64,000 bases of DNA from Saturnia japonica (GCA_033032175.1 CM065309.1:3782001-3846000); one strand, 5' to 3'; positions 23,531 to 37,286 are shown, counted from the stretch's first letter. Notes: generated by a model from the letters alone, not told the origin. Translations and numbers: made by a program.

Positions 23531-24179
23531 ACCAATACAATAAGAAAAAATACATCTATTTCAGCTTTATATTTAAAAAAGAAATGTTAATCACTAAACG
23601 TCAAAATATAAAAACCAAAAATTAAAAATAAATAAATCATAATTAATATGAATAAAACAAGATACAAGAAAAATACAAGATTAAACTTTTGCAAGAACTT
23701 TATTTTCTCTTAACCACCCTGCTATATTATTCCTGAATACCGGATGAGAATCCTTGAATATATCACAACTGTCACCAAGAATGTTGCAAGATCCACGTGT
23801 GGATTCACTTACTGTGGAGTGATTCGGTATAAGTCAGTGTAACTATATCCATTATCCAGTATTAAACTCGTCTTTGTGATCCTCTTTTGTTATGTCGCGT
23901 TTCGGGATCCGCAAGTGTATGTCCACCTGCCGAAAGGCTTGCATAACGGCAAGACAACCACGACTGGCGATAGGTTAACGATATGCTTGTTTCCGTCATT
24001 TAAAAAAATAAATTGAACTGTTGTTACCATTAGGCCGTCATTTTCGCGTGCTACTTACAACAACAATATCCAAATAACTAATACTTCAAACTAAACCATA
24101 CATTAAAATCAATCTAAATATATATTCTGTTTTACACTTTTGTAAATATTCGGATTATAAACGGTTATAATAATAATAA

Positions 24180-24395
24180 TAAAAATGGGGACACAATATC
24201 ACACGTAGCAATTTGATTCAAAAGTAATTAAAGCTTGTAATACAGTAATTAAACAGCTGATACATACTTAACACACAGGTACACAAATGACAATAATATT
24301 AGGTAATGCTCATCACACGAAAATTAGATATGTGTGTGAGTATCGAACCCCCAACCTCTTGGCTCAAAAGTAGGACTTACTATAACTGCACCATG
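24180..24395 (-). mobile_element. tRNA-derived SINE C copy, decayed
   Basis: The minus strand reads ATGGTGCAGTTATAGTAAG and then GGGGGTTCGATACTC, matching the SINE C head. The left limit is approximate. Confidence 0.6.
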
Positions 24396-25324
24396 AGTTC
24401 TGGTTGTTTGAAATTTATTTATAAGTTAGACCAAATGCTGAATAGTTATAAAATTACTACTTTTTCTCGCAACTTCCTTCTCGTTGTCATATAAATGAAA
24501 CTACTCGTTCGCCATCTATTGTTCATTGCACATAATAAGTTGTCACCACAATCGGAAGAACAGCTTTGGATCGCGTAGGGGAAAAACAAGCATACAAAGA
24601 AACATTAATTTTTTATACCTACATGTATACAATATACACATAGATAATCTAAAATCATAAGCACACAAGCATTACAAAACATAAATGTATGAAAACACCC
24701 AAGACAGAACAGCTTTAAATATTTATGAAGTACGTACTTGTACATAATATGTTGTGGATGAAAGTCAAATGAGCAAAGAAGGTAGCCATCTAAAACGAGA
24801 CACTTTGTCAGTAACATAAAAACTATGGTTAACTTCATGTATCTGTAACAAATGTATTGCTGTCCATAAAAGGGTTTATTTTATAGAAGAAACCTTTTCA
24901 GAATAAAGGTTTATTTTACTTATGTTCTTTCTTTTTTTCAATAAAGCTGAAACAACTGAAGATGGCAAAAATATTTTTTAAGCTATTAATTAAATCGAGT
25001 TTAATTTTTTTAATTAATTTATTTACTAAAGTGGTTTGTTTACTGAGGAATTAGTTAAAAGGTTTAGTTACAATTTTAATAATAAAAATTTAGCCAAAAC
25101 ATTAGTTAAAAGTTAATTATTAAGTAGTAGTAGCTACCTATCAAAGTTATTTCGTCTATAATCATAATAAAAAAGTTACGTATAATCAATCATATAATTT
25201 TGGAAACCTTGTTTACCTATATTTATGGACAATAAACGCAAATACCTGGGCGAACGAGTATTTACTTGGTGTTTAAAAAAAGTACCCATTTAAGTAAGCC
25301 TGGATAGCTAAATCTTAACTAAAC

Positions 25325-25550
25325 CATCATCATTTCAGCCGAAAAACGTCGACTACTGGATTTGTCCTTTACCGAGACATCGCGCCTCGGTTCACCACAT
25401 CGGTTATCCGTTCTACTAGTTTCGTGCACTACCATTTAAGCCTAGCTATTCTTAGGACTATGTCGATGAATTTGGTTCTTTTGCGGATCTTCTCATTTCT
25501 GATTTAATCATGCAGAGAAACTCCAAGCATATCCCTCGCCTTGTCTAGAT
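25325..25550 (-). mobile_element. LINE reverse transcriptase fragment
   Basis: The minus strand can be read as LGVSLHDRIRNEKIRKRTKF, IDIVLRIARLK and so on, resembling the region after the RT core of a non-LTR element. It is short and interrupted, so it is a dead fragment. Confidence 0.6.
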
Positions 25551-26974
25551 ACAAAGGTTATATTATAAATGCGAAAATAACTCTGTCTGTCGGTATGTTT
25601 GTTACCTTTTTAATGCTACTTTTTGAAACGATATATTATCCCAGACTTAGCCAATAGCCATGGAATCAAGGTACACATGAAAATGCTTGTACCAAAATCT
25701 CTACTTATAAACTTCGTACGTTTGTGTGAAATTAATTCTTTTTTTTAAATGATTTCTGCGAGATATGCACCTAATATCACAATTAGCCGCCGAATTATAT
25801 ACAATGCACGACTTGGGATTGCTGGTCAGCAGCCAGATCTTTGATGCCTTCTTGTACTGAGATTGGCGTAGTTCAGTCTAATTGCCCTCGATATAATATT
25901 AACTGCCGTGCTGCAATGAATTCAAAAGCAGTCAAACTAATCCATAAAAAGGTTCGAGCTATGGTTGATTGAGCATTTATTGTGCATTTGGAAACTGCTA
26001 AAATCTATAAATATCGTATAATGCTTTTAAATTTTTTTATTTGTCGTTACTTCATTAAGTTTATACGCTTGCCTCGAGGATTACCTTTAACTGTATACTA
26101 ATATTTGTTTTGTTTTTATGCGCTAAACTAAAATTAAATCCATTTTGCATTGTACATACTAAGGAAGGTTATAGACTTTATATATTCACGTTTCAACCAT
26201 GAGGAGCAAAGCAGCGACCATGAACGTCAACTAATCTACAGGCAAGTATGGGAACTACACGTGTGCGTTTACATCGGCACGGCGCGACGGTTTGGAGAAT
26301 TAGTCGAATTTTAACACAAGTAAAACCGTGGAGTATTGCTAGTATCCAATATTTTGTAAAGGTTGACTCTACAATTTTTTATATTAAATAATTTACAAGA
26401 ACTAACTTCCAAACCACAAAACTCAGTGAAATTCGTCATCATTAAGCCATTAATATTGAAAATTAATTTAGTATTTCCCCCATTATCTACATTGGAAGTT
26501 GGAGACGATCGCCGTCCAATGACTATTGGCCAAAGTTGCGATTCGATATTAACATAAAACATCAAAACTCGCATTAAAATGTCGAAATTCAGCCGAGTTC
26601 CCCTTGAACATTCCCCCACAGTTTTGTCTACGGCACTGTGCGGTGCGGCCATGCGGGAGTAAACGGTGTTTGTTCTAAGTCATAAGAAATACCTACGCTT
26701 TAAAAAAAGATGCAGTGGTTAATGACATTTTATAAGTAAATACGGCATTGACGGATTTTACATAGCATCGTGAATGAGCAGCAATTGCCCTCAGTTCACT
26801 TTCGACTTGATATCAGTGTGGACGAGAAGAAACTTTTATCCTTTTTTATCAACAGAGTTTCCAACATACGTTGTGATTTGCTATCCCTTTTGTTACAAAA
26901 TGCTGATAACAATATTTGTAACGTTTTCAAATAGTTTTTAGTTAGAATATAAAGCTTCTATTTATAAAACATCA

Positions 26975-27300
26975 TTGACAGTGGTAGTAAGCCCTACTAT
27001 TGAGTCGAAAGGTCACGGGTTCGGTCATTCCACATGATTGTGTTTTATGTGATGAACATAATAATTGTCAGTTATGTGTCTGAGCTTAAGTATAAACAGT
27101 TTTTGTTTATACTTACGGCCTGGGACTCTCGGTGTTAAATAATATAAATGTATATAATATGCATAGTATATAAGCCTTTTAGTTGCCATAATAAAAAGTA
27201 TGCTTAGTTTGAAATAAAATGGCCGTGTATGAAACTTTATATAAGATAATAATATTTCAGATTCAGAAAAGTATATATTGTATTATTATTATTATTATAT
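26975..27300 (+). mobile_element. tRNA-derived SINE C copy
   Basis: Same layout as 46390-46625: CAGTGGTAGTAAGCCCTACT, CACGGGTTCGGTCATTCC and a body with TATGTGATGAACATAATAAT and GCTTAGTTTGAAATAAAATG. It ends in a TTA repeat. Confidence 0.75.
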
Positions 27301-27447
27301 TGTGTAAATAAATCCTTTCCCTTATTAAATTGTTCTGAAATCGCTCGTCTATAGAACTTGAACCATATTTGAAACAAAGTATAATATATTTTATTCAGCT
27401 ACATCGAAATACTTGAACAATATAATAATTATCATTTATCGTTGCAG

Positions 27448-27489
27448 GTTTATGTTGCGGAAGGATCCAAAGGGGATGAGAACCAATAA
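27448..27489 (+). CDS. Possible terminal coding exon
   Basis: A good acceptor (CATTTATCGTTGCAG|GTTTAT) opens a frame VYVAEGSKGDENQ followed by TAA. An AATAAA lies at 27544-27549. The short hydrophilic tail and nearby signal fit a last exon, but no upstream exon was linked, and so short a frame can occur by chance. Confidence 0.25.
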   Translation, partial: VYVAEGSKGDENQ

Positions 27490-28162
27490 GTTATCAAGTT
27501 ACAGTTAATTCTTGGAATATTATAGATTAATAATAACCATATAAATAAAACAGCTGAATGCAGCTGATGTTTCTTTTTTTAGCATTTAGCAGTATAGCAA
27601 TCCTACATTTTAAAGCACTTACCGATTTATTGAATGTAAGTATTAATCCCTACATCTTGTTCTGTCCTCCATCAAAAATTTAGGCTAAGTGGAAGACTTA
27701 ATATCCGAACCCTCGATGGAGTGAAGAGTTGACAAAACAATAGCCTTCGTTTCGCAGGGCTGGTGAATTTATAACACTTTATAATAATAAAAATAAACTC
27801 ACCACTGTCATTGTCTACTCTGACGGGGGAAGGTTCACAAATTATAAGTAACATTTAAGGGATAGGAGGAAAAGGTCGAGTCAAAGTCGTCGTCCATTAG
27901 TATTACATATCAATTCGTCTCGTGGCGAGATTACAAATTTACACAATATAACAAATGACCGCAATGAGGGAATCACTAGTCCCATGGCCCAAAACCAGTT
28001 CAAAACAAAAATACCAAAAAAAAAAAAAAATTATCAAGACGTACGCGCAGCTTAAACCGGCACATTGACCATCAAGACCGGCAAAGAAGCAAAAGTGACA
28101 GCACGTTGAGCACAAAAGTTACATAGAGGGAAATTTGCAATTTGCGTGGCCAGACCCCAGTT

Positions 28163-28710
28163 CTGGACAATTTAACATATCCATATAACATCAGGCTACG
28201 ACCAATAGGAACGGAGCATTAATGAAAAATGTTGCAAAAACGAAAAATGTATTCCTTTTGAGAGCATCCATTCCGTGCACTGCGTAAATGGTAAAAGTTA
28301 CGCAAAAATCATGTGTAACAGAGTTGTTTCTGTTAAAATATTCTAAAAATAGTCCGCGATAGTGTATATCTATCTTATGTGGTTGACTCAATATATCCTT
28401 TTTTATGGTAATAAAATTTGTACTAAAATAATGCATTATTTGCGGAGGGTGTTTTTATAAACATGGTATTAATTGTTATCGTAATAAATACGTTATTGTT
28501 CACAAGTATTTAATTTTTAATAAAATTGCCTTTTACATAAATTGATTTAAATTAATATCTTGGGAGATAACAGTTTTAAAATAACTTCGCAGCAAAATTA
28601 TAATCAAGTACCGCGCGCGCATTTTTATTAAGCGGAATGATGTGGGAGACGAGCGGCACCCTTTAATTGTATTATGTGACGCAGACGAAGTTGCGGTGGC
28701 GGCTAGTTAA
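28163..28710 (+). repeat. Dispersed repeat B
   Basis: It starts near AACATCAGGCTACGACCAAT, contains ATGAAAAATGTTGCAAAAAC and ends GAAGTTGCGGTGGCGGCTAG. A second copy is at 58499-59212. No coding capacity; probably a non-autonomous retroelement (family inferred). Confidence 0.75.
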
Positions 28711-29225
28711 AAATAAAACCACAGCATTTCACTTCAAGATCCAGCCAAAAATTCCTCGTCAGTACATACTACTACTGACTACTGACTGACCTATCACCAT
28801 CATCACCAGGTCACTGAAACCTATAATAGCTCCGTAGAATGCAGATTTAATTCTGTACTAAACAATATCGGTGATATTTAATTTTATGTTAAGTAATTTA
28901 AATAAAATATCAGATGAATTATTTTAGATATAACCTATGTACCTGTTTAAATTTTAATAATATTTGAAAGACTTTTCAAGTACGCATATTTATACTGTAC
29001 TAGCTTTAGAACCACGGTTTCACTCGCTTTGAATTGGGATTATAAATGACTATTTAATACTGAGGCTATTTTCGTTTGAGCCTGCAGTTTCCAAGCGTGA
29101 AGATATGTAGCTTAAGAACCATTAATTAATCTGGTAGTTCCAACTCATAAATTCTTCAGCTTTATCTAATACTGTTAAGTGAGCAATTCTTGTATATATA
29201 CAAACATTCAAATCTGTTTTAAGGT

Positions 29226-30638
29226 ATGAACAATAATGGTCAACTAATTAGATACAACAACAAAAAAGTATAAAAAACAATATTTTTTAAGTATTAGTAA
29301 TTAGTGTTGTTATTTAAGAAATAACTACTATTCTACCAATAGTTATAATTAATATCTAATGACGTATCCTTTATTTTCAATAACAGCATTGCAATGACGT
29401 GCCATTGGTTCAATCAATTTCATAAATTTTTCTAGGGGGATTGAATTCCATGCTTCAACAAATGCTTCATATAGTTCGTTTCGACTAGTGTTACGGTTGT
29501 TTGAGACTTTCTTTTTAACAATATACCAGAGATTTTCTATCGGGTTTAAATCCGGACTATTTGCTGGCCAGTTTAAAACGGATATACGCTGTTCGCTAAG
29601 GAAACATTTGACGCTATTGGCCATGTGTTTAGGGTGATCGTCAGGCTGAAAGATCCAGGTTACAGACAAATGATCGTCCGAGTAGGGACTCATTGTGTGC
29701 CCTGAGATATTTTAGTATTGCCATTGATCCATTGTACCTTCAATCTTCCGAACGGGTCCAACTCCACATCCGGAAAAACACCCCCAAACTTTAATGTTAC
29801 CGCCACTGTGCTTGCCTATACTCCTCGTGTATTTATAATTAAAAGCATTGTTTACAGGACGTCTATCATAGCGCTTAGATATATAGGTAAGAAGCGGTAC
29901 CTTTCGAGAGATTATTTCAAACAATTTAGCTTCCACTAATTTTCGGCGTATCACTCTTGACGAGATGTTTCTCGGGTCATCAGGCGAAAAAACTTCATTT
30001 TTTAATCTGGTTGGAGCCTTTACTTGGGTCTTTTTTAGCAACACGAAAGATTACCGTATCTTCTCCGGAAGAGGTTTTTCTTGGCCGAGCCTTTCTACGA
30101 ACATTTCCAACAGTTCCATATGTGTTATAATGATCAATTGCATTAAAAACTTCCTTATCAGAACAATTTAAATGCTCAGATTTTCTTCTGTACGCCAACT
30201 TATGATCTATATGTTACTTAACAATTATTTGCCTAGTTGACGCGCCATAACTTTTATTTTTTTCCCATTTTGAACAAAATAAAATTCAGATAAAATTTTG
30301 AATTGCTGCCAAAATAATGGAAAAAGTCAAGAAAGAAATGTTATTCTCCAATTTAAAAAAAGAACAAGCTATGGATGCTTTTTTAAAATGTTTCTAATTA
30401 GGCGTCCAAGCGGCCAGTAACAGAAAATAAACTCCTACATGTGTAAGACTCATTTTGTAATTAAAAGTAAGATATGTTTTATATTTTATGCATTTAATGA
30501 GTTTTTTATTTGCGTGGCTATATTATTGCATGATTATTATTTATTGAACATGTATATTTTTTTTACAAACATTTGTACGTTAAAATTATACTTTCTTTAT
30601 TCATAAGAAGTGTGTCTAATTATATGACCACCACTGTA
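29226..30638 (-). mobile_element. Tc1-like DNA transposon, decayed
   Basis: Related terminal repeats are seen at the left (ATGGTCAACTAATTAGATAC, about 29236-29255) and, inverted, at the right (GTGTCTAATTATATGACCAC, about 30612-30631), flanked by TA. Between them lies a broken transposase on the minus strand. The size, about 1.4 kb, is normal for Tc1. The ends differ at several positions, so the copy is old. Confidence 0.85.
29349..30198 (-). pseudogene. Tc1-like DD34E transposase, broken
   Basis: Three frames hold consecutive parts: a helix-turn-helix region (30198 to about 30000; YRRKSEHLNCSDKEV, YNTYGTVGNV), a middle part (about 30000-29712; PRNISSRVIRRKL, GGNIKVWGCFSGCGVGP) and the C-terminus (29693-29349; WIFQPDDHPKH, WPANSPDLNPIENLW). 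D and E are separated by 34 residues, as in DD34E. A frame shift separates the first two parts, and a stop plus a frame shift separates the last two. The first catalytic aspartate region is not intact. It cannot make an active enzyme as it stands. Confidence 0.9.
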
Positions 30639-30656
30639 TATAATTATATATATTGT

Positions 30657-31070
30657 AATTAGCTGTACCCGCGGCTGCGCTCGCGTAGGCTACAGAATGT
30701 CATCGACTGGGCACACACGCAAATCGTGCTACCTCTACTCCCTGTTATTTAAAGGCATAAATGTTTATTGTGGGTCATCCTTAAAAAATATACATTTTTG
30801 TGGGTCTTTTTAAGGTCTACAATTATGTAATACAATAATTTGATATATTATCTCTTATGGTTTACACAGCGAAAGCCATTTAACCGCCCCAAAATCGTCG
30901 TTTTTCCGAATTGATTTTTATTTGCGTGGAACCCTAATTCTTTTCCTTAAATTAAAAGTAGCTTAGGTTAACTCCTTATAACATCAGTTATCTGCCAGTG
31001 AAAGTCCCGTGAAAATCGGTCCAACCTTTACGAAGATTACCCGAACCAAACACAGATAGACAAAAAAATT
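30657..31070 (-). repeat. Dispersed repeat A, partial copy
   Basis: It begins with the reversed tail AGCTGTACCCGCGGCTGCGC and runs through the family's CATAAATGTTTATTGTGGGT section. It is inserted just beside the Tc1-like relic. Confidence 0.75.
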
Positions 31071-31274
31071 AAAAATTGTTTTTTTTTTTTGTTATATGTA
31101 TCGCATATACTTTTATATGCATTTAGAAAAAGCTGTTATTTTGGCATTTCAAATTGTATAAATATAGTACAAGTGAATCAATATGATGGTACGTACATAC
31201 ATGCTTATCCAATACAAACCTTAAGTTAATATGTTGAGCGAATAGTACTTATAGTACATTTCTAGTCCCCTAAA

Positions 31275-31439
31275 AGCGTCATTGTTCAGTATAAGAATAC
31301 CATGTGACAAGACCCGGCGATAAGCACGAACTAATCCGTACATATTCTTACAAAGCGAGCACAGTTCTCGCTCGTAAAGTTTACGATCCACCGCATCTGT
31401 AGGAAGGATGTCCCCTACGTCACACGACTCACGAGACAA
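31275..31439 (-). CDS. Hypothetical coding-like segment
   Basis: The minus-strand frame reads CDVGDILPTDAVDRKLYERE and LCSLCKNMYGLVRAYRRVLS before entering AT-rich DNA. The composition is protein-like, but there is no ATG start and no secure splice site. It may be an exon or an element fragment. Not recognised. Confidence 0.2.
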
Positions 31440-31839
31440 TGAGCGTCATGGACTCTAGAAAGAATAGAAGGGAATTACGCAATATGGTATTTATTCTTCT
31501 CTACAAATATTTTACATTTTACTCCGACTTTTGCTAGTTCTTTCTTAGTGGTGTTGTTACGTTACATGCGGATGAAATGAATTGTAATTCAAAAAGTAAT
31601 GTATGCTTTCTAGTTATTTTAGCAGGTCACAGTTAAGCCTTCGAAGACATCAACAAGGACCCATGGTGACTATATTTAATAGTAGTTAGTTCAAGGGACT
31701 AAATTATGAAAATAAACAAAAGGAAGTAAATTCTGTGATTGACCTTGCCCTATATGAAAACAATACTGAGTTTTGAAACCGAAAATAATTAAATTTACCT
31801 TTCATGTACAAGGTAAATAAGTATACATAGGTCAAAGAA

Positions 31840-32025
31840 TTTTAAATGACAAGGGCGGGAATGGCCAGTGAGTGGTGATCTCGTACCAGTAGACGCAGCG
31901 TGAGCAGATCTGCCACAAGGGACTGATGTGAGCAGCGCAGGACCGGTTTTTGTAGTGATCTTTGAAGGAGGACTTTGTCCAGAAGGGGACTTTTTTCGGC
32001 TGAAATAATGATGATTTAAATAGAG
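31840..32025 (+). mobile_element. LINE 3' fragment
   Basis: GCGGGAATGGCCAGTGAGTG, TTTGAAGGAGGACTTTGTCC and GAAATAATGATGAT resemble the end of a non-LTR ORF2, where RT proteins commonly end near CAGTGG...ATGATGATG. The ORF on the opposite strand is a shadow. Confidence 0.45.
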
Positions 32026-32045
32026 CAAATAGGTAGGTATACTAA

Positions 32046-32296
32046 CGGCCGTTTTCAATAACATATCTGAGTTAACCTCCCCCCCCTTAGTATATATCTG
32101 TAATAAGTAATATCTTTAACTTAAGACAAATATCGGCTTCCCTCTTAGCTATCCAAGTATTAGGATATGGATATGTATTATGTAGATACGGAAAACTATC
32201 TATGGATATATTATTTAAAATAGTAAGGACACAAGGTTATATTTATCAATATTTAGTAACCGAAACTACGGATAGATAGGCTATTGAAAACGGCCG
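32046..32296. mobile_element. MITE, PIF/Harbinger-like, 251 bp
   Basis: Perfect 15-bp inverted ends CGGCCGTTTTCAATA/TATTGAAAACGGCCG are flanked by the direct repeat TAA (32043-32045 and 32297-32299). A 3-bp TWA duplication is typical of PIF/Harbinger elements. The interior is AT-rich with no ORF. Confidence 0.75.
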
Positions 32297-32299
32297 TAA

Positions 32300-35200
32300 G
32301 TCGATTAAATTTAGGTAATGGCATCATAAATTAAAATTATACGCTTTTTCATACTTTATGTAGCCTGTCTATCCAGTATACCTACGATGTTCGGATTTGG
32401 GAATTTCTGTGATGATATACTAAAACTTTAACTTGTATAATATACTCGTATATTTTTTAGAACGCCGAACCTACACAACAAGCACTCTGAAGGGATAATG
32501 CGCAGTAACTGCCGATCGTCGTTCAGATACTTTTCGCGAAATCATAAAACCGCTGATACATCTCTTTCACACTACATAGTCTATACAACATCAAGAAGAT
32601 TAAATAATCAATTTAAATTAAATTAAAAAAAAATCCCTAACGCGATCTACTATATGCGTAAATAACAGAGAAATCGATTCACAAAAGTAAATAATCCTAA
32701 AACCATAAAATTATGAACTCAGCGTGTTATTTTGCAGAGCTCTGGCCTGACCAAACTAATCTTAAATGTATTTTCCACAGCGGTGAATGGATTTTGAAGA
32801 TTTGGACTAAAATTAAGAGATGTCATGTCTAGACATTAACTAATACTGATTTATGACTGTAGACATTGAGGAGCCTGTTCGGGAGTGACGCGTGTGCACT
32901 TCCTCGGAACACGGGGGTTGACTGAACCGTGTCGCTCTCTGAACTGACTGATGATGAAATTTTTGCTATTTCGTCGTCAAAGGGAACTGAAGCTTTGATT
33001 GCACAATCCGTAAAGATATAATAAAAAATAATATATTAGGCAACGTTCGTTTGAAACATTTCAAAGTACATCATATATTTTAAGCGAAGTGGAATGTCAT
33101 GTTGTTGATTTTCAAAGTAAATTGAATATTTTTTAGTAAGAAAAACTGATCTCTATGCAAGTACCTATTGATTTTTATAAAAAAACAGTATAATATCTTT
33201 AATGTGATGCATGCTTTTTTATAATCCTATCTCAATCAAAAAACCAATTTAGACTTTATTTTTGTTAAAATTCGTTGTATCTTTTTTTGTATAAAATTTA
33301 TCATTTTTTATAATTTTTTTAAAGACTACGAATTATGTGTCTTTTTGTACATATTATATACACAGATATATACGAGAGAGTAATCTACGAAACCACTGGC
33401 CTATTCGTAAAACTCTTTTTTGTGTTTTATAGCCTATTGAGGAAGGTTATACGGTGCTAAGGACCGGAGAAGTAACAATGAAGGTCAAGCAATCTAAAAG
33501 TATGGGGAATTACAACAACAACTGCATGAGTACCATGACGGAGGCGTAGTTGGTCGAATAAATTGGACAGGAGCGAAATCGTGTGACACTGCTACTCTTA
33601 TATAATTAAAAATAAAGTTTCAATGATTGGAAAATAAAAAATTATTATGAAATAAATACATAATAAACAAAATACAATGTAAAAATTGCCTTATTTATGT
33701 AATGCGCTAATACCTGCTAAGTCGCACAGATTTATAAATCGAAATTACACGATTGGGTACAAAAATATGTAAATAATATTAAAAACGCAACCAAATCGAT
33801 AAGATCAAAGTCTTTACCCTTCTTAATAAATAATAAATGTAGTGTTAACCCCACGAATAAGTTCAATGATAAAAAAAGAAAAACAACGAAAATATCGAAC
33901 ACTCCACGGGATTAAAAGGATAATATATATAACTCGTGTTTTCATAAATATAAAGTTTTCAGCGTCCGTAACGCATTAAGAGATTTCTTTTTAAATTTAT
34001 TCACCCTTCGATTATATACATAAACTTCTAAGTTTCGTAAAAATTCAAGCGACTAATGCGTAGGGAGTCCAGAAAGTTAAGGGTTGTGTTTGCATAACGT
34101 TCGATTCAACGATAGAATTTGTAAAATACATAAACTAACGCTTTTAAAGATGAAGGAGATTTTCGATATTATAAAGTTGTATAGCATATATTCATAAGGA
34201 TTATTCTGAACATTGTATTTTACATCGAGAGTCATGAGTACCGAATTCGGACTAACTTCTTTCAAGTTAGAATATAATTAAAACAACTTCTTCTCTTAGC
34301 ATCAAAAGTAATTACTACTGGAAAACTTTCATACTTATATTTAACTGTACCTGACGGATGTCATTAAATACATTTTGTTTTAAAAGAATAACAAAATCAA
34401 AATAATTCTGCTATAAATTTTATTACGTTTACCCTTGACGGTAGTGCCCACATCGGCACGAAAAACAAAACGTTCGCAAATCCTTAACTTTGCCGTATCG
34501 TGTGAATGTGAAAGGTTCTCCCTGTTAACGTGATTCCTCATTCCTATGATATTGGATCCTTCAAATGCGGCGTAAAGAGTCATTTAATCATGACAATGAG
34601 ACAATGAAATCTGTGTCACCGACTGTCGCCGTTGCCTGTAAGCTGTTCCGTACTTAATACCAAGTGCTGTTATATCATTTAGCCTAGCTAGTATAAAAAA
34701 ATATATGTAGGGTAATTTAAATATCGACGTAAGAAAACGTATTTGGAGTAAGTAGCCATACCCAACTTTTCAACAGAGCCAACAAACTGTTTTTAAATGA
34801 GAAAAAAAATCATAACTTCTTAATTATCAGTGACATAAAACTGATTTTTTGTACACATTTTAGGTAAAATAATATTCGCTAACTACAATAAAAAGTTTTT
34901 CCTAAATTTATGAGAAATAGGTTTTTACTACTTACGGTAATAGACTTTCACTTAAAGAACTGAAGAACGTCGTAAGTAGTTCATTGACTTCTATGGAGAT
35001 AGCTAATTTATATATTTATTTAGATAGCCATATTCTAGATATTTCCAGAAGCACAACATGTTGTACTTGAAATATTTTAACAATTATGTAACATAAAAGA
35101 GCTTTAAAATATGCTGTTACCAATGTATTGTTTTAAATTATGAAAATGTTGGATGTTTAGTACAAATAAAATGCTCTAAGTTAATTACGTCATATTTGCA

Positions 35201-37260
35201 TTCCACGAGAATGTAAGTAATATCAGGTGCAAAATACAAACTGCACTTTTGCTGTGGAGACTTGCACCAATTTGAACCCGTATATTTTCAAAAATATTAC
35301 AACTTATTACATGTTTTTTCATCGTAGAGATATGAGACCCGGACAATGTGATGCAGAAAAAAAACTGATTCTGTGGTTTCAGTCTACGTACGTCATTATT
35401 GCTACTTACAGTAAATACACTTGAGTCGATATGTTTAAAATATATTATGACTTGCTATGAATAAATACTACTAAAATAAATTACATATCACAAACATCAA
35501 AATATTTCCAAGAACTTCCATAAAAAAATTGCTGCTGTAAATATATTCCGTTTATTTTACGATGTGCTCTACCGAAAAGCCTGGAATTATTGTCATGAGA
35601 AATGTATTTAGGTACTTCCGAATACATACGTGGTCTTCTGTAACTGTCAAATGGATTTATTATAATTCATGCACCCTGGTGTAGACTGTATTGCATCCCG
35701 TAGCTAATGCGTCGCCGCTCTGATGAACCGTTGTAAATCTGATTCCACTATCTCGCAAAAAAAACTCGACGTACTTTAAAAGCACAATTTGTTATACCTT
35801 TTGTGTTACCGTACAACGTTCCCAGTTTGCTTTGTAAGAGAATTGAGGTTATGAACGAGTGAACAAAAGTTATGAGAGTGCTTAGTGAACTTGAGTGGTC
35901 TCGGGAGAAGTGTTTAACGAAGACTGAAGACTATCATTTGTATTGTTAGACCATAATTTCTTATCATCTACATTAATAAATCCATAGTTCTGTAACTTGT
36001 GTATTTATGTAGCTTTTTTTTTCAAATATTCGTGCAAAATTTTGTAAATTGAATTACCTACTGTTAATTCACAGGTGAATGGAGAAATCATGCGGTGGGA
36101 TTTTAATTTAGGAATCTCTGAACTAAACTACAATAATTATTGAACTGTAAATATTATTAGTATGTAAAAAAAAAGATAAACCGATCGAGTTTCTTGTCAG
36201 CTTTTCGTGATGATTGGGGTGTTTTCCGAACCGATAGTAGTGTTTTGAAGTTCATAAGTCTCTTCTTGGGCCCAAAATTCAACAAAATATCTTTTGATTT
36301 TTTAATATTGATATATACCTAATCAAATTATTATCTCTTTATTTTATTTAAGGCTTTTGACAATAGTCTTATCAGCTCCGAACAAAAATTTTTTTTATAT
36401 GCACTTATACAATTATTATTGAAATTATTAAAATTTGATTATTATTTGAATCGATTTTATTTTATTTATTTACATTATTGTTTAATAATAATTTCTTTAT
36501 GCTTGAGTTAAACGCAATTGATGAATTAACACGTTCCTTATTAAAGGGAAGTATGTAAATTTATAAAATAAAAAAAAAATTCGAGTACATATACTTATGT
36601 CAAAAGATTTTAAATACGACTTGAACATTTAAAAAACACTTGCGCAGTGCTGTGCTTGAGAGTAACCCCTAATTGGAGGGTACTTATGTAGCGAGCACTC
36701 CATGATGTCTTTTGAAGCACCGGCTGCTGTGACCCCAGTGTTCACAGGTATTTTCGCCTAATACCCGACTTAAAATATAGATAAGGTCTTTTCAAGTTAC
36801 GAATATACTTTAATAAAAACGTGAACAAACTCAGAATTCATCAATTTCGTTTTTACCGCTCACTAATTATTGAAATTATAGCATTTCATAGACACTTATA
36901 TGAAGCTATACTATATTACCTGTAAATGAAATATATAAAAACACGTACACATGCATACACACGTACAACAACTTTGTTAGAAGTTTTTTTAAGTGAAAAC
37001 TTCCTTATTAGAAGGTTTGGATAGGGAGTAAATTCATGTAAGTCGTCATCGATATGGTCACGTGACGAGTTAGGTAAAAACTACGCGGTTACGGTACCAA
37101 AATATGCCTCCACATATGTATAGTATTTATAGATTTATATATATTGAAAGTTAATAAGTTTAGAAACAACATAACACCTTCATATTTATGAAGGGTTTTC
37201 TTTTATAGAATCGGAATGGAAGCTCATGAAACGGAACGCTTGGCCCATGTCATAAGATGA
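32300..37260. other. About 5 kb of AT-rich DNA, nothing recognised
   Basis: No exon with coding character, no clear repeat with a second copy in this window and no RNA gene were seen. A 42-codon frame starting at 32503 follows a TTTTTTAG acceptor-like site; it is noted but not supported. Confidence 0.4.
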
Positions 37261-37286
37261 AACGATTATCAAAAGCAACAGTTATA

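Noticed and set aside
26311..26652. Minus-strand ORF of 113 codons
   Set aside because: It starts MAAPHSAVDKTVGE and is free of stops, but no domain, signal peptide or splice pattern supports it and the second half looks random. A repeat origin is likely but unproven.
32460..32630. Open frame after a TTTTTTAG acceptor-like site
   Set aside because: About 55 codons are open, but the composition drifts to Asn, Lys and Leu, with no homology or donor; not supported.
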